Assembly: GCA_964433555.1 (NCBI GenBank)
Contig: CAYSRG010000018.1
Location: forward strand, 1 to 48,256
Length of the DNA: 48,256 bases
Origin: Stramentimicrobium sp964433555
GTDB taxonomy: Bacteria > Atribacterota > Phoenicimicrobiia > Phoenicimicrobiales > Stramentimicrobiaceae
Direction: 5' to 3'
Positions 8,104 to 16,669 of the stretch are shown piece by piece; the stretch's first letter is position 1, and each line of letters starts with the position of its first letter. The notes beneath the pieces were generated by a model, which worked only from the letters and a program-made list of their open reading frames with translations, was not told where the DNA came from and ran no database searches. A program made the translations under genes and the position numbers.

Positions 8104-8451
8104 ATGGAAAATAATAAAAGAAATGCTAGGCTAAGAAGAAAAAAAGGCATTAGAAAAAATGTATATGGAACTTTCGAAAAACTAAGATTATCGGTTTTTC
8201 GAAGTGCTAAGCATATTTATGTACAAGCAATAGATGATGAAGATAGTAGCACCATTGTTTCTATATCTACTTTAGATGCAGAAGTAAAAAAGGAAGCTAG
8301 ATATAGCGGAAATATTAAAGCAGCAGAAATTACTGGAAAAATATTTAACAACAGGTTAAAAGAAAAAGGAATAAAGAAAATTGTTTTTGATCGAAATGGT
8401 TATTTATATCACGGTAGAGTAAAAGCTTTGGCTGATCAAATTAAGCTTTAA
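8104..8451 (+). CDS. rplR: 50S ribosomal protein L18
   Basis: L18 binds 5S rRNA together with L5. The 115-residue product starts MENNKRNARLRRKKGIRKNV and contains RLSVFRSAKHIYVQAIDD plus the C-terminal VFDRNGYLYHGRVKALAD, all standard L18 features. GAAAAGGGG lies upstream of the ATG. It sits between rplF and rpsE as in most bacteria. Confidence 0.97.
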   Translation: MENNKRNARLRRKKGIRKNVYGTFEKLRLSVFRSAKHIYVQAIDDEDSSTIVSISTLDAEVKKEARYSGNIKAAEITGKIFNNRLKEKGIKKIVFDRNGYLYHGRVKALADQIKL

Positions 8452-8535
8452 CATGAAACTGTCTGCAATATAAAGTGTTATTTGTTATTTTAATAATTTA
8501 TTATATTTTGATTAAAAGGGAGAGGAGATGAGTTC

Positions 8536-9036
8536 GTGCAAAAGATGATTACTGAGGAACAAGAGTTTAAGGAAAGCGTAATTTTTGTAAACCGAGTTAG
8601 TAAGGTGGTAAAAGGTGGAAGAAGATTTGGTTTTAGTGCAATGGTAGCTGTTGGTGACGGAAAGGGAAATGTTGGTATTGGTTATGGGAAAGCTAAAGAT
8701 GTTTCAGACGCAATTAGAAAGGCTGTGACCAAGGCTAAAAATGATATGCATAAAATTAAAATCAGAAATGAGACAATACCACACGCTGTAACCGGTGTTC
8801 ATGGAGGTGCAAAAGTCTTTTTACGTCCAGCTTCTCCTGGTACAGGTGTTATTGCTGGTGGTCCAGTGAGAGCAATAATTGAAGCCGCTGGCATTCAGGA
8901 TATTCTCACTAAATCATTAGGAAGTGATAATAATTTAAATGTTGTTAAGGCTACCATGAATGCTTTGTTAAGTTTAAAAAGCGCTAGAGAAGTTGCTAAG
9001 TTAAGAGGAATTCCTGTTGAAAAAATATTTAGTTAG
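8536..9036 (+). CDS. rpsE: 30S ribosomal protein S5
   Basis: S5 lines the mRNA entry path and affects decoding accuracy. The 166-residue product begins at GTG 8536, with AGAGGAG eight bases upstream. The N-terminal S5 domain shows NRVSKVVKGGRRFGFSAMVA, followed by GKGNVGIGYGKAKDV and the C-terminal ASPGTGVIAGGPVRAIIEAAG. The next gene is rplO, only 23 bases away, so there is no room for rpmD, which normally lies here. Confidence 0.97.
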   Translation: MQKMITEEQEFKESVIFVNRVSKVVKGGRRFGFSAMVAVGDGKGNVGIGYGKAKDVSDAIRKAVTKAKNDMHKIKIRNETIPHAVTGVHGGAKVFLRPASPGTGVIAGGPVRAIIEAAGIQDILTKSLGSDNNLNVVKATMNALLSLKSAREVAKLRGIPVEKIFS

Positions 9037-9059
9037 TTGTAACTAAGGAGAGGTTTACT

Positions 9060-9500
9060 ATGAAAATACATGAATTAAAACCAAATGCTGGATCAGTAAA
9101 TTCAAAAAAAAGGGTAGGAAGGGGAAATTCATCCGGTCATGGTACTACCGCTGGCAGGGGAACAAAGGGACAGCATAGCCGTTCTGGTTCAAAAATAAGA
9201 TGGTATTTTGAAGGTGGTCAAATGCCACTAAGTAGGAGAGTACCAAAACGTGGTTTCCGTAATGTTTTTGCTAAAAAATATGCAATTATTAACGTGGAAC
9301 AATTAAATAAATTTAATGATGGTGAAATTATTACACCTGAAAGATTGATACTGGATGGAATGGTCAAAAAAATAAGGAATGGCATAAAAATACTAAGTAA
9401 AGGTGAAATCAAAAAAAATTTAACTGTAAAAGCTCATAAATTTAGCAAAGAAGCAATAAATAAAATAGAAGCAGCAGGCGGGAAAGTAGAGGTGATATAA
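9060..9500 (+). CDS. rplO: 50S ribosomal protein L15
   Basis: L15 is a late-assembly 23S rRNA protein. The 146-residue product starts MKIHELKPNAGSVNSKKRVG and has the glycine-rich GRGNSSGHGTTAGRGTKGQH and GGQMPLSRRVPKRGF regions typical of the family. The C-terminal domain ends KIEAAGGKVEVI. Its TAA directly precedes the GTG of secY, so the two are likely coupled. Confidence 0.97.
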   Translation: MKIHELKPNAGSVNSKKRVGRGNSSGHGTTAGRGTKGQHSRSGSKIRWYFEGGQMPLSRRVPKRGFRNVFAKKYAIINVEQLNKFNDGEIITPERLILDGMVKKIRNGIKILSKGEIKKNLTVKAHKFSKEAINKIEAAGGKVEVI

Positions 9501-10769
9501 GTGCTGGAGCAACTGAGGAGTTTATTTAAGATACCTGACCTGAAAAGTCGTTTATTATTTACTATGGCAATGCTAATAGTAGTAAGGTTAGGAAGTCATA
9601 TACCACTGCCGGGAATTGATAAACAAGCTTTAGCAAATTTATTTGCCCAGGGCGGCATTCTTGGATTCTTTGATCTTTTTGCTGGTGGTGCTTTGAGTAG
9701 ATTTTCTCTATTTGCACTTGGAATTATGCCATATATTAATGCTTCCATTATAATGTCTTTATTACAATCAGTTGTTCCTCTCTTTGAACAGTGGTCCAAA
9801 GAAGGAGAAGAAGGTAGAAATAAAATAAACCGTATAACGAGATATGGAACAGTTTTACTAGGTCTTATACAAGCGGTAGGGATAAGTGCATGGTTAGAAA
9901 GTTTACAGGTTCTAATGATAACTGGAATGCTATTTCGCATATTATTAGTTTTTAGTTTAACCGCTGGAACCTGTTTTTTAATGTGGTTAGGTGAACAAAT
10001 AAGTGATTATGGTATAGGTAATGGTATTTCAATTATTATCTTTACAGGTATAGTAGCTAGAATACCTACTGAAATTATTCAAACATGGAGTTTAGTTAGA
10101 GTAGGAGAGGTTGGAATTATCTCTATAATTGGATTGTTGGTAGTAGTGGTATTAGTTATTGCCGGTGTAGTTGCTATACAGCTGGGGCAAAGACGTATAC
10201 CGGTGCAATATGCTAAACGAGTTATCGGTAGAAGATTATATGGAGGTCAAGGCACTCACATTCCTTTACGAGTGAACCAAGCTGGAGTCATTCCGATAAT
10301 TTTTGCTTCTGCTATTTTGATATTTCCAGGTACTATTGCGCAATTTTTTCAGAGATCTGAATTTATGCAGAAGGTTGCTCAGGCTCTTTCACCTGGAACA
10401 TCATTATACCTTAGTTTGTATGCTATATTAATAATTGTATTCACTTTTTTTTACACAGCAATAACCTTTAATCCACAAAATCTTTCTGATAATATGAAAA
10501 AATATGGTGGTTTTATTCCTGGAAGAAGACCTGGTAAGGCTACTGCAATATATATAGATAATATAATGACCAGAATTACCTTGAGCGGTGCCATCTTCTT
10601 AGCCATAATAGCGATTTTACCAAATATTTTAATTGAAGTTACTGGAATTACTACAATTTATTTTGGTGGTACTTCTGTTCTTATTATGGTTGGAGTTGCT
10701 TTGGAAGTAGTTCAGCAAATAGAGTCCCATATGTTAATGAGACATTATGAAGGATTTATAAAGAAATAG
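9501..10769 (+). CDS. secY: Preprotein translocase subunit SecY
   Basis: SecY is the membrane channel of the Sec translocon, acting with SecE/SecG and SecA or the ribosome. The 422-residue protein starts from GTG just after rplO, with AGAGGTG as ribosome-binding site. Ten membrane segments can be traced; the plug region follows RLGSHIPLPGID, and the cytoplasmic loop before the C-terminal segments has PGRRPGKATAIYID. The protein ends in the conserved short tail with HYEGFIKK. Its place after rplO is standard. Confidence 0.97.
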   Translation: MLEQLRSLFKIPDLKSRLLFTMAMLIVVRLGSHIPLPGIDKQALANLFAQGGILGFFDLFAGGALSRFSLFALGIMPYINASIIMSLLQSVVPLFEQWSKEGEEGRNKINRITRYGTVLLGLIQAVGISAWLESLQVLMITGMLFRILLVFSLTAGTCFLMWLGEQISDYGIGNGISIIIFTGIVARIPTEIIQTWSLVRVGEVGIISIIGLLVVVVLVIAGVVAIQLGQRRIPVQYAKRVIGRRLYGGQGTHIPLRVNQAGVIPIIFASAILIFPGTIAQFFQRSEFMQKVAQALSPGTSLYLSLYAILIIVFTFFYTAITFNPQNLSDNMKKYGGFIPGRRPGKATAIYIDNIMTRITLSGAIFLAIIAILPNILIEVTGITTIYFGGTSVLIMVGVALEVVQQIESHMLMRHYEGFIKK

Positions 10770-10804
10770 CATACAATTATTAATATTTAAATAGGGTAGG
10801 ATAA

Positions 10805-11476
10805 ATGATAATTATATTGTTAGGTCCACCTGGTGCAGGAAAAGGTACTATTGCCAGTGAAATAAATAAGCGTGTTTCTATTCCCATAATTGCTACTGGC
10901 GATATCTTAAGAAATGCAATTGAACAAAAAACTAATTTAGGAAAGAAAGTAAAGAATTATGTTATCTCAGGAAAATTAGTTCCAGATGAATATGTTATAA
11001 AAATAGTAGAAGACAGAATTAAGGCTGATGACTGTGAAAAAGGATTTATATTTGATGGATTTCCCAGAACACTCAAGCAAGCAAATAAACTTGATTTAGT
11101 TTTTAGAAGATTAGGCATAAGCATTGATCAAGTTTTTTATTTTCAAACCTCTTACCATACTATAATTAATAGATTAGCTGGTAGAAGAGTATGTATTAAA
11201 TGTGGAACAATTTATAATCTTAATTATGATCCTCCTGATATTATTGATATCTGTGATAAATGTGGAGGAAAATTAATTCAAAGAAATGACGATAAAGAAG
11301 AAACCATACAAAATAGATTAGAAGTTTATAATCAGGAAACTTTGCCCTTGGTTAGTTATTATCAGAAAAAAGGTGTTTTAACCAGAATAAATGCTGACCA
11401 GGATGTAGAAGATAGATTTAAAGATTTGTGGAATAGACTTATTAATTTAGACATTATAGCAGGAAATAGTGAATGA
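10805..11476 (+). CDS. adk: Adenylate kinase, zinc-type LID
   Basis: Adk interconverts ATP + AMP and 2 ADP. The 223-residue protein has the P-loop GPPGAGKGT at residues 7-15, the AMP-binding segment ATGDILRNAI and DGFPRTLKQA. The LID domain carries Cys130-x2-Cys133 and Cys150-x2-Cys153, the structural zinc site usual in Gram-positive and thermophilic Adk. Its stop overlaps the ATG of map (ATGA). The secY-adk-map order is typical. Confidence 0.97.
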   Translation: MIIILLGPPGAGKGTIASEINKRVSIPIIATGDILRNAIEQKTNLGKKVKNYVISGKLVPDEYVIKIVEDRIKADDCEKGFIFDGFPRTLKQANKLDLVFRRLGISIDQVFYFQTSYHTIINRLAGRRVCIKCGTIYNLNYDPPDIIDICDKCGGKLIQRNDDKEETIQNRLEVYNQETLPLVSYYQKKGVLTRINADQDVEDRFKDLWNRLINLDIIAGNSE

Positions 11477-12237
11477 TGGTAATTATAAAGACTAATAAAG
11501 AAATTGAAGAAATAAAGAAAAGTTGTCAACTGACAGCAAATACCCTAAAATATGTCGCCAATAGAATAAAACCAGGTTTAAAAACAATACAGTTAGATCA
11601 GATGGCAGAAACATTTATCAAGAGACATGGAGGGATTCCGTCTTTTAAAGGTTATGGCCCTAAAGGACAAGAATTTCCTTCTTCAATATGTATTTCCATA
11701 AATGACGAGATTGTTCATGGAATACCTGGAGATAGAATTTTAAAAGAAGGTGATATTGTAAGTATTGATATTGGTACTAATCTTCATGGATATTTTGGTG
11801 ATATCGCAGCAACATTTGGAGTTGGTGAGATAAGTAATATAGCAAAAAATTTAATCAAAACAACAAAAGATTGTTTGTTAGCAGGGATTAAACAAGCAAT
11901 TAAAGGAAATTTTATTGGAGATATTTCATGCACTATTCAATCAATTGCCGAGAAAAATGGTTTTTCTGTAGTAAGGGAGTATGTCGGACATGGAGTTGGA
12001 TTAAAGGTTCATGAAGATCCTCAAATTCCAAATTATGGAAAGGCAAAAACAGGATTAAAATTGGAGAAAGGAATGGTAATAGCCATTGAACCTATGTTAA
12101 ATCAAGGAGATTACCGAACAATTTCTAACAGAGATGGCTGGACCGTAAAGACTGCTGATGGCAGTCTATCAGCACACTTTGAACATACTATTGCCATATA
12201 TGAAGGAGAAAATGATATATTGACAAATGTAAATTAA
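11473..12237 (+). CDS. map: Methionine aminopeptidase, type I
   Basis: Map removes the initiator methionine from nascent proteins. The 254-residue pita-bread-fold enzyme has the metal-ligand segments DIGTNLHGYFGDIAATF (two Asp), GHGVGLKVHEDP (His), AIEPML (Glu) and FEHTIAIYEG (Glu). The N-terminal zinc-finger extension of some homologues is absent. It overlaps adk by four bases, and a second ATG follows immediately at 11476. Confidence 0.96.
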   Translation: MMVIIKTNKEIEEIKKSCQLTANTLKYVANRIKPGLKTIQLDQMAETFIKRHGGIPSFKGYGPKGQEFPSSICISINDEIVHGIPGDRILKEGDIVSIDIGTNLHGYFGDIAATFGVGEISNIAKNLIKTTKDCLLAGIKQAIKGNFIGDISCTIQSIAEKNGFSVVREYVGHGVGLKVHEDPQIPNYGKAKTGLKLEKGMVIAIEPMLNQGDYRTISNRDGWTVKTADGSLSAHFEHTIAIYEGENDILTNVN

Positions 12238-12292
12238 ATGGTGATGCTTTTTATAAAAATATTTTCTTTTTATTTTTGATTAGGAGAATAAA

Positions 12293-12508
12293 ATGGGCAA
12301 AGAAAAATATGTGGAAATGAAAGGACGAGTAACTCAGGCTTTACCAAATGCTACTTTTAAAGTTGAGTTAGAAAATGGATGTGAAATTTTAGCCCATATA
12401 TCGGGAAAAATTAGAATGAATTTTATTCGTATATTGCCTGGAGATAAAGTGAAAGTCGAAATATCCCCATATGATTTAAGTCGCGGTAGGATTGTATACC
12501 GTTTGTAA
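12293..12508 (+). CDS. infA: Translation initiation factor IF-1
   Basis: IF-1 blocks the 30S A site during initiation. The 71-residue OB-fold protein starts MGKEKYVEMKGRVTQALPNA and contains FKVELENGCEILAHISGKIR, RILPGDKVKVEISPYDLSRG and the terminal RIVYRL. TAGGAG precedes the ATG. It stands between map and rpmJ, as in Firmicutes-type alpha operons. The following 131 bases are very AT-rich and hold no gene. Confidence 0.97.
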   Translation: MGKEKYVEMKGRVTQALPNATFKVELENGCEILAHISGKIRMNFIRILPGDKVKVEISPYDLSRGRIVYRL

Positions 12509-12639
12509 AATGAATAATTTAAAAAATGATTTTTTATAAATTAAATTTTATATTTAAAAATACTTTATTTGTTTGGAATATATTAATTAATCCATATCAT
12601 TATAATCAATACATACTATTATAGAGAGGAATAAAGCAA

Positions 12640-12756
12640 ATGAAAGTCAGAGCTTCAGTGAAGAGAATATGTGAGAAATGCAAGTTAATTAGGAGAGATG
12701 GCAAAATAATGGTGATATGCAATAATCCAAAACATAAACAAAAACAAGGAAAATAA
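12640..12756 (+). CDS. rpmJ: 50S ribosomal protein L36, zinc-binding
   Basis: L36 is the smallest large-subunit protein and contacts 23S rRNA near the factor-binding site. The frame from ATG 12640 to TAA 12756 encodes 38 residues beginning MKVRASVKRICEKCKLIRR and ending KQKQGK. Cys11, Cys14, Cys27 and His32 form the C-x2-C-x12-C-x4-H zinc ribbon of the metal-binding form. GAGAGGAA lies upstream. Location between infA and rpsM is standard. Confidence 0.96.
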   Translation: MKVRASVKRICEKCKLIRRDGKIMVICNNPKHKQKQGK

Positions 12757-12777
12757 ATTAGGAAGGAGCAAGTCCTC

Positions 12778-13152
12778 ATGGCTAGAATTAGTGGCGTTGA
12801 TTTACCGAAAAATAAAAATATTGAAACTGCTTTAACTTATATCTATGGTATAGGTTTTACCTTATCTCGTAAAATATTAGCAGAAGCTGGAATAAAAAAT
12901 CAAACTAAGGTTAAGGATTTAAAGGATGATGAAATTGCCAAAATTAGAGATGTTATTGGTAAAAATATCAAAGTTGAGGGCGAACTACGAAGTCAACAGA
13001 CTGCTGATATTAAACGATTAATGGAAATTGGTTCTTATCGAGGATTAAGGCATAAAAAAGGGCTACCAGTAAGAGGACAAAGAACAAGCACTAATGCAAG
13101 GACCAGGAAAGGCCCCAGAAAAACTGTTGGTGTGAAAAGAAGTAAAAAATAG
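12778..13152 (+). CDS. rpsM: 30S ribosomal protein S13
   Basis: S13 lies at the top of the 30S head and bridges to the 50S subunit. The 124-residue product starts MARISGVDLPKNKNIETALT and includes the helix-two-turn-helix region TYIYGIGFTLSRKIL and the C-terminal signature GLPVRGQRTSTNARTRKGP. GGAAGGAG precedes the ATG. Its basic tail ends VGVKRSKK. Confidence 0.97.
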   Translation: MARISGVDLPKNKNIETALTYIYGIGFTLSRKILAEAGIKNQTKVKDLKDDEIAKIRDVIGKNIKVEGELRSQQTADIKRLMEIGSYRGLRHKKGLPVRGQRTSTNARTRKGPRKTVGVKRSKK

Positions 13153-13204
13153 TGATAATAATAATAACTGTTATGTTTTAAGTTAATGAAAGGAGAGAGC
13201 CACA

Positions 13205-13603
13205 TTGGCAACACAAAAGCAAAGCAAGAAGGTTCGTAAAAAGAAAATAAAAAAGAATATATTAAAAGGGATAGTACATATACAATCCACTTTTAATAAT
13301 ACTATTGTCAGCATCTCAGATGTGGAAGGAAATATAATTTCGTGGGCTAGCGCTGGATCAATTGGAAATAAGGGCAGTAAAAAAAGTACTTCTTTCGCTG
13401 CTCAAAGAACAGCAGAAGAAGCTGGTAAAAAAGCAATGGATCAGGGAATGAAAGAAATCGATGTTTATGTAAAAGGACCCGGATCCGGTAGGGAAACTGC
13501 CATACGTTCACTACAAGCCATTGGATTTAAAATTAATTCCATAAGAGATGTTACTCCTATACCTCATAATGGTTGTAGACCACCTAAACAGAGAAGGGTA
13601 TAA
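13205..13603 (+). CDS. rpsK: 30S ribosomal protein S11
   Basis: S11 is a platform protein near the E site. The 132-residue product starts from TTG (MATQKQSKKVRKKKIKKNI), with AAAGGAGAG upstream. Conserved elements are HIQSTFNNTIVSISD, SFAAQRTAEEAGKKAMDQG, VKGPGSGRETAIRSLQ and the C-terminal VTPIPHNGCRPPKQRRV. A 123-base AT-rich gap follows before rpsD. Confidence 0.97.
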   Translation: MATQKQSKKVRKKKIKKNILKGIVHIQSTFNNTIVSISDVEGNIISWASAGSIGNKGSKKSTSFAAQRTAEEAGKKAMDQGMKEIDVYVKGPGSGRETAIRSLQAIGFKINSIRDVTPIPHNGCRPPKQRRV

Positions 13604-13726
13604 AAAATATAAAATAAATTATAATAACATAATTTCTATTTTATATAATAATACTCTAAATATACGTCAGAAGGCTTTTAATAAAAATTTTTTAATATAT
13701 TGTTACGCAAATATAAGGAGGTATCT

Positions 13727-14359
13727 ATGGCTAGATACAATGGACCGGTATGTCGTTTATGCCGTAGACAGGGTTCAAAATTATTTTTAAAGGGAGATCG
13801 TTGTTATACAGAAAAATGTTCTGTTGAAAGAAGAGCTTCAGAACCTGGAAAATCAACTCATTCAAAAAGAATAAAGAAATTAACTAATTATGGTATACAA
13901 TTGAGAGAAAAACAAAAAATGAAAAACATGTATGGTTTACTGGAGAGGCAATTCAGTAATTTATTTAAGAAAGCAGAACAAAAACATGGTGTCACCGGTG
14001 ATAACTTTATACAATTTTTAGAAAGAAGATTAGATAATGTAATATTCCGTTTGGGTTTTGTCAAATCCCGTGCTAAAGCAAGGCAAATAGTAAGACATTC
14101 TCATATATTAGTCAATAGTAAAAAAGTTAATATTCCTTCTTACATGGTTGAAATTGATGATGTGATAGAGATCAAAGAAAAAAGTCAGGAAATTTTAGAA
14201 TTTAAGGAATTAAAGCAAGGGAAAGTTGATATAAATATTCCTTCATGGTTAGAAGTTGATATGAAAAACTTAAAAGGTAAGGTTGTTAAGCTACCTTCTA
14301 AAGAGGATATTGATTTACCGGTTGATGAAAAATTGGTTGTTGAATACTATTCCAGATAG
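13727..14359 (+). CDS. rpsD: 30S ribosomal protein S4, zinc-binding
   Basis: S4 nucleates 16S rRNA assembly, contributes to mRNA unwinding and in many bacteria represses the alpha operon. The ATG at 13727 (MARYNGPVCRLCRRQGSKL) follows AAGGAGG, giving 210 residues; the open frame continues upstream to 13700 without support. Cys9, Cys12, Cys26 and Cys31 form the N-terminal zinc site. The S4 RNA-binding domain is seen as RLDNVIFRLGFVKSRAKARQ. Confidence 0.97.
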   Translation: MARYNGPVCRLCRRQGSKLFLKGDRCYTEKCSVERRASEPGKSTHSKRIKKLTNYGIQLREKQKMKNMYGLLERQFSNLFKKAEQKHGVTGDNFIQFLERRLDNVIFRLGFVKSRAKARQIVRHSHILVNSKKVNIPSYMVEIDDVIEIKEKSQEILEFKELKQGKVDINIPSWLEVDMKNLKGKVVKLPSKEDIDLPVDEKLVVEYYSR

Positions 14360-14406
14360 TTTAATTTTGAAAAGAAGCTAATTTTTTGGGAAGGAGAGGT
14401 TGCCAG

Positions 14407-15357
14407 TTGTTAGATATAAACGAAATTAAAATAAAAGTTGAAAATTTAACCGATAGTTATGGTAAATTTATTATTGAACCTTTAGATAGAGGATATGGTG
14501 CTACCTTAGGTAATTCTTTAAGGAGAGTTTTGTTGTCTTCTCTTCCTGGTGCTAGCGCAACTGCAATAAGGATTGAGGGAATTATGCATGAGTTTTCTAC
14601 TTTACCCGGTGTTAAGGAAGATGTTAACGAAATTATTTTAAATGTAAAAGAAATCGTTTTTAAAATGTATGGAAGCAAATCGGAAATACTCCGTTTAAAA
14701 GTAAGTGGGAAGAAAATTGTAACTGCAAGTGATATAATCCCTAATATCAATGTAGAAATATTAAATCCAGAGCAAACCATAGCAACATTAAGCAGTGATG
14801 GGAAATTAGATATGGAAATAATGGTTGAACAGGGTACCGGATACATTACTGCACCAGAAAATAAGAAAAAAGGCCAAGCTATCAATTTTATAAATATAGA
14901 TTCACTATTTTCTCCTGTAATTAAAGTTGCTTATAATATTGATAAAGCTAGTTCAGCTCAATTTATGAACTGTGAAAAATTAGTATTAGACATTTATACA
15001 AACAAAAGCATTTTACCCGATGAGGCATTAAGTAAATCTGCTAATATATTGATTAAATACTTAAAAGTATTTAATAAATTTTCTCCTGATGAAATAGATT
15101 TAGAAATCGAACAAGTTGCCGAAGAGGAAAATGAGGGTAATGAACAAAAAAAATTACTTGAAAAAACTATTGAGGAATTGGATTTATCAGTTAGATCTTA
15201 TAACTGCTTAAAAAAATCTAATATTAATACTTTCGGTAATATTATCGACAAAACTGAAGAAGAAATAATGTCAATTAAGAATTTGGGAAAGAAATCTTTT
15301 GAAGAAATTAAAGAAAAGGTAAAAGAATTTGGATATAATTTAAAGGGTTCAGATTAA
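14407..15357 (+). CDS. rpoA: RNA polymerase alpha subunit
   Basis: RpoA dimerises to nucleate RNA polymerase assembly. I start at TTG 14407, giving MLDINEIKIKVENLTDSYGK and 316 residues, because AAGGAGAGG lies 8-9 bases upstream; the open frame begins at a TTG at 14386 that would bury this site. The N-terminal domain shows GYGATLGNSLRRVLLSSLPG. The C-terminal domain, LSVRSYNCLKKSNINTFG, carries the DNA and activator contact surface with NLGKKSFEEIKEKV. Normal length. Confidence 0.96.
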   Translation: MLDINEIKIKVENLTDSYGKFIIEPLDRGYGATLGNSLRRVLLSSLPGASATAIRIEGIMHEFSTLPGVKEDVNEIILNVKEIVFKMYGSKSEILRLKVSGKKIVTASDIIPNINVEILNPEQTIATLSSDGKLDMEIMVEQGTGYITAPENKKKGQAINFINIDSLFSPVIKVAYNIDKASSAQFMNCEKLVLDIYTNKSILPDEALSKSANILIKYLKVFNKFSPDEIDLEIEQVAEEENEGNEQKKLLEKTIEELDLSVRSYNCLKKSNINTFGNIIDKTEEEIMSIKNLGKKSFEEIKEKVKEFGYNLKGSD

Positions 15358-15371
15358 AAGGAGATGGTCTA

Positions 15372-15725
15372 ATGAGGCATAGAATTTTAAAAAGAAAATT
15401 AAATGTAGATACCAGTCATCGAAAGGCACTATTATCAAATTTAGCCATTTCTATGATTATAAACCGTAAAGTAAATACAACTCTCCCCAAAGCAAAAGAG
15501 TTACAAAAATATTTAGAGAAGATTGTAACTATTGCAAAAGAAGATAATTTACAGGCTAAAAGACAGGTATTCAAGATATTACAAAATAAGCAAGCTTTAA
15601 AATTACTTTTTGAAGAAATAAGCCCTCAATTTCGAGAAAGAAACGGTGGTTATACCAGAATAATAAAAGCTGGTTTTCGAAAAGGGGACTGCTCCCCTAT
15701 GGCAGTAATTGAGTTTGTGAAGTAA
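15372..15725 (+). CDS. rplQ: 50S ribosomal protein L17
   Basis: L17 lies near the tunnel exit. The 117-residue product starts MRHRILKRKLNVDTSHRKAL and shows LLSNLAISMIINRKVNTTLP and RNGGYTRIIKAGFRKGDCSP, the family signatures. AAAAGGAG precedes the ATG. It is the last gene of the ribosomal supercluster and is followed by a terminator-like hairpin. Confidence 0.97.
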   Translation: MRHRILKRKLNVDTSHRKALLSNLAISMIINRKVNTTLPKAKELQKYLEKIVTIAKEDNLQAKRQVFKILQNKQALKLLFEEISPQFRERNGGYTRIIKAGFRKGDCSPMAVIEFVK

Positions 15726-15745
15726 AAGCTATCAAATAAAATATT

Positions 15746-15805
15746 AAGGTTAAATTGTTAGGATATAAAAATATATACTGGCATTTTAACCTTTTTAATT
15801 TTATT
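15746..15805 (+). terminator. Probable terminator after rplQ
   Basis: AAGGTTAAA at 15746-15754 pairs with TTTAACCTT at 15785-15793, followed by a T-rich run. The loop is long at about 30 bases and may fold further. Its position directly after the last ribosomal gene fits an intrinsic terminator or attenuator ahead of the ECF genes. Confidence 0.55.
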
Positions 15806-15838
15806 TAAAAAATGAATTTTTCATGAAGGGAAACAATC

Positions 15839-16669
15839 TTGATAAAATTTGATAACGTTACTCATTTTTATAATACAAATCAAGAAAATAAAATTATCTC
15901 CTTATCAAAAATTAATCTGGAAATTCAAAAGGGAGATTTTGTTGCTATTATTGGATCAAACGGTTCTGGAAAATCAACATTAGCAAAACATATTAATGGT
16001 TTGTTACTACCTAGCAATGGAAACGTTTTTGTAGAGAACTTTAATACAAAAGATATTGAGGCTATCTGGAATATTAGAAAAAAGGTTGGCATAGTCTTTC
16101 AAAATCCTGATAATCAATTGGTTGCCACAACTGTAGAGGATGATATTGCTTTTGGTTTAGAAAATATTGGAATAAAGGAAAAAGAAATGAAAAAAAGAGT
16201 TGATTGGGCTTTAGATATAGTAGGACTGAATGAACTTAGAAATAGTGAACCCCATTTATTATCTGGCGGAGAAAAACAAAGAGTTGTTATTGCCGGTGCT
16301 TTAGCAATGCATACCTCATATTTAGTTTTAGATGAACCAACCTCAATGCTTGATCCAAGAGGAAGGAAAGAAGTTCTAGAAATAATTAAGAGGTTAAATA
16401 GAGAAGAAAATATTACTATTGTTTATATCACTCAATTTATGTCAGAAGCCACTCAATTTAAAAAAATATTTGTATTAGATAAAGGTGAAGTTATTTTAAC
16501 TGGTTCTCCAAAAATTGTTTTCAATCAAGCAGAGTTATTGATCAGCTTGGGTTTAGAAGTTCCACAAATTACCAAGTTAGCTAGAAAACTTGCTGAAAGT
16601 GGTCTTGATATTCCTTATAATATTTTGAATGAAGATGAAATGGTTGAATATTTATGTTCATACATTTAA
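15839..16669 (+). CDS. ecfA1: ECF transporter ATPase A1 (CbiO-type)
   Basis: This is one of two ATPases of the energy-coupling factor module that powers vitamin or metal uptake through exchangeable S components. The 276-residue protein starts from TTG after GAAGGGAAA and has Walker A GSNGSGKSTLAK (about residues 41-52), the signature LLSGGEKQR and Walker B LVLDEPTSMLD. Its end overlaps ecfA2 by 16 bases. The ecfA1-ecfA2-ecfT-truA block behind rplQ is a classic Firmicutes arrangement. Confidence 0.95.
   Translation: MIKFDNVTHFYNTNQENKIISLSKINLEIQKGDFVAIIGSNGSGKSTLAKHINGLLLPSNGNVFVENFNTKDIEAIWNIRKKVGIVFQNPDNQLVATTVEDDIAFGLENIGIKEKEMKKRVDWALDIVGLNELRNSEPHLLSGGEKQRVVIAGALAMHTSYLVLDEPTSMLDPRGRKEVLEIIKRLNREENITIVYITQFMSEATQFKKIFVLDKGEVILTGSPKIVFNQAELLISLGLEVPQITKLARKLAESGLDIPYNILNEDEMVEYLCSYI

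Noticed and set aside
13548..13790. 80-codon plus-strand frame bridging rpsK and rpsD
   Set aside because: It overlaps both flanking ribosomal genes in another frame and has no ribosome-binding site or similarity.
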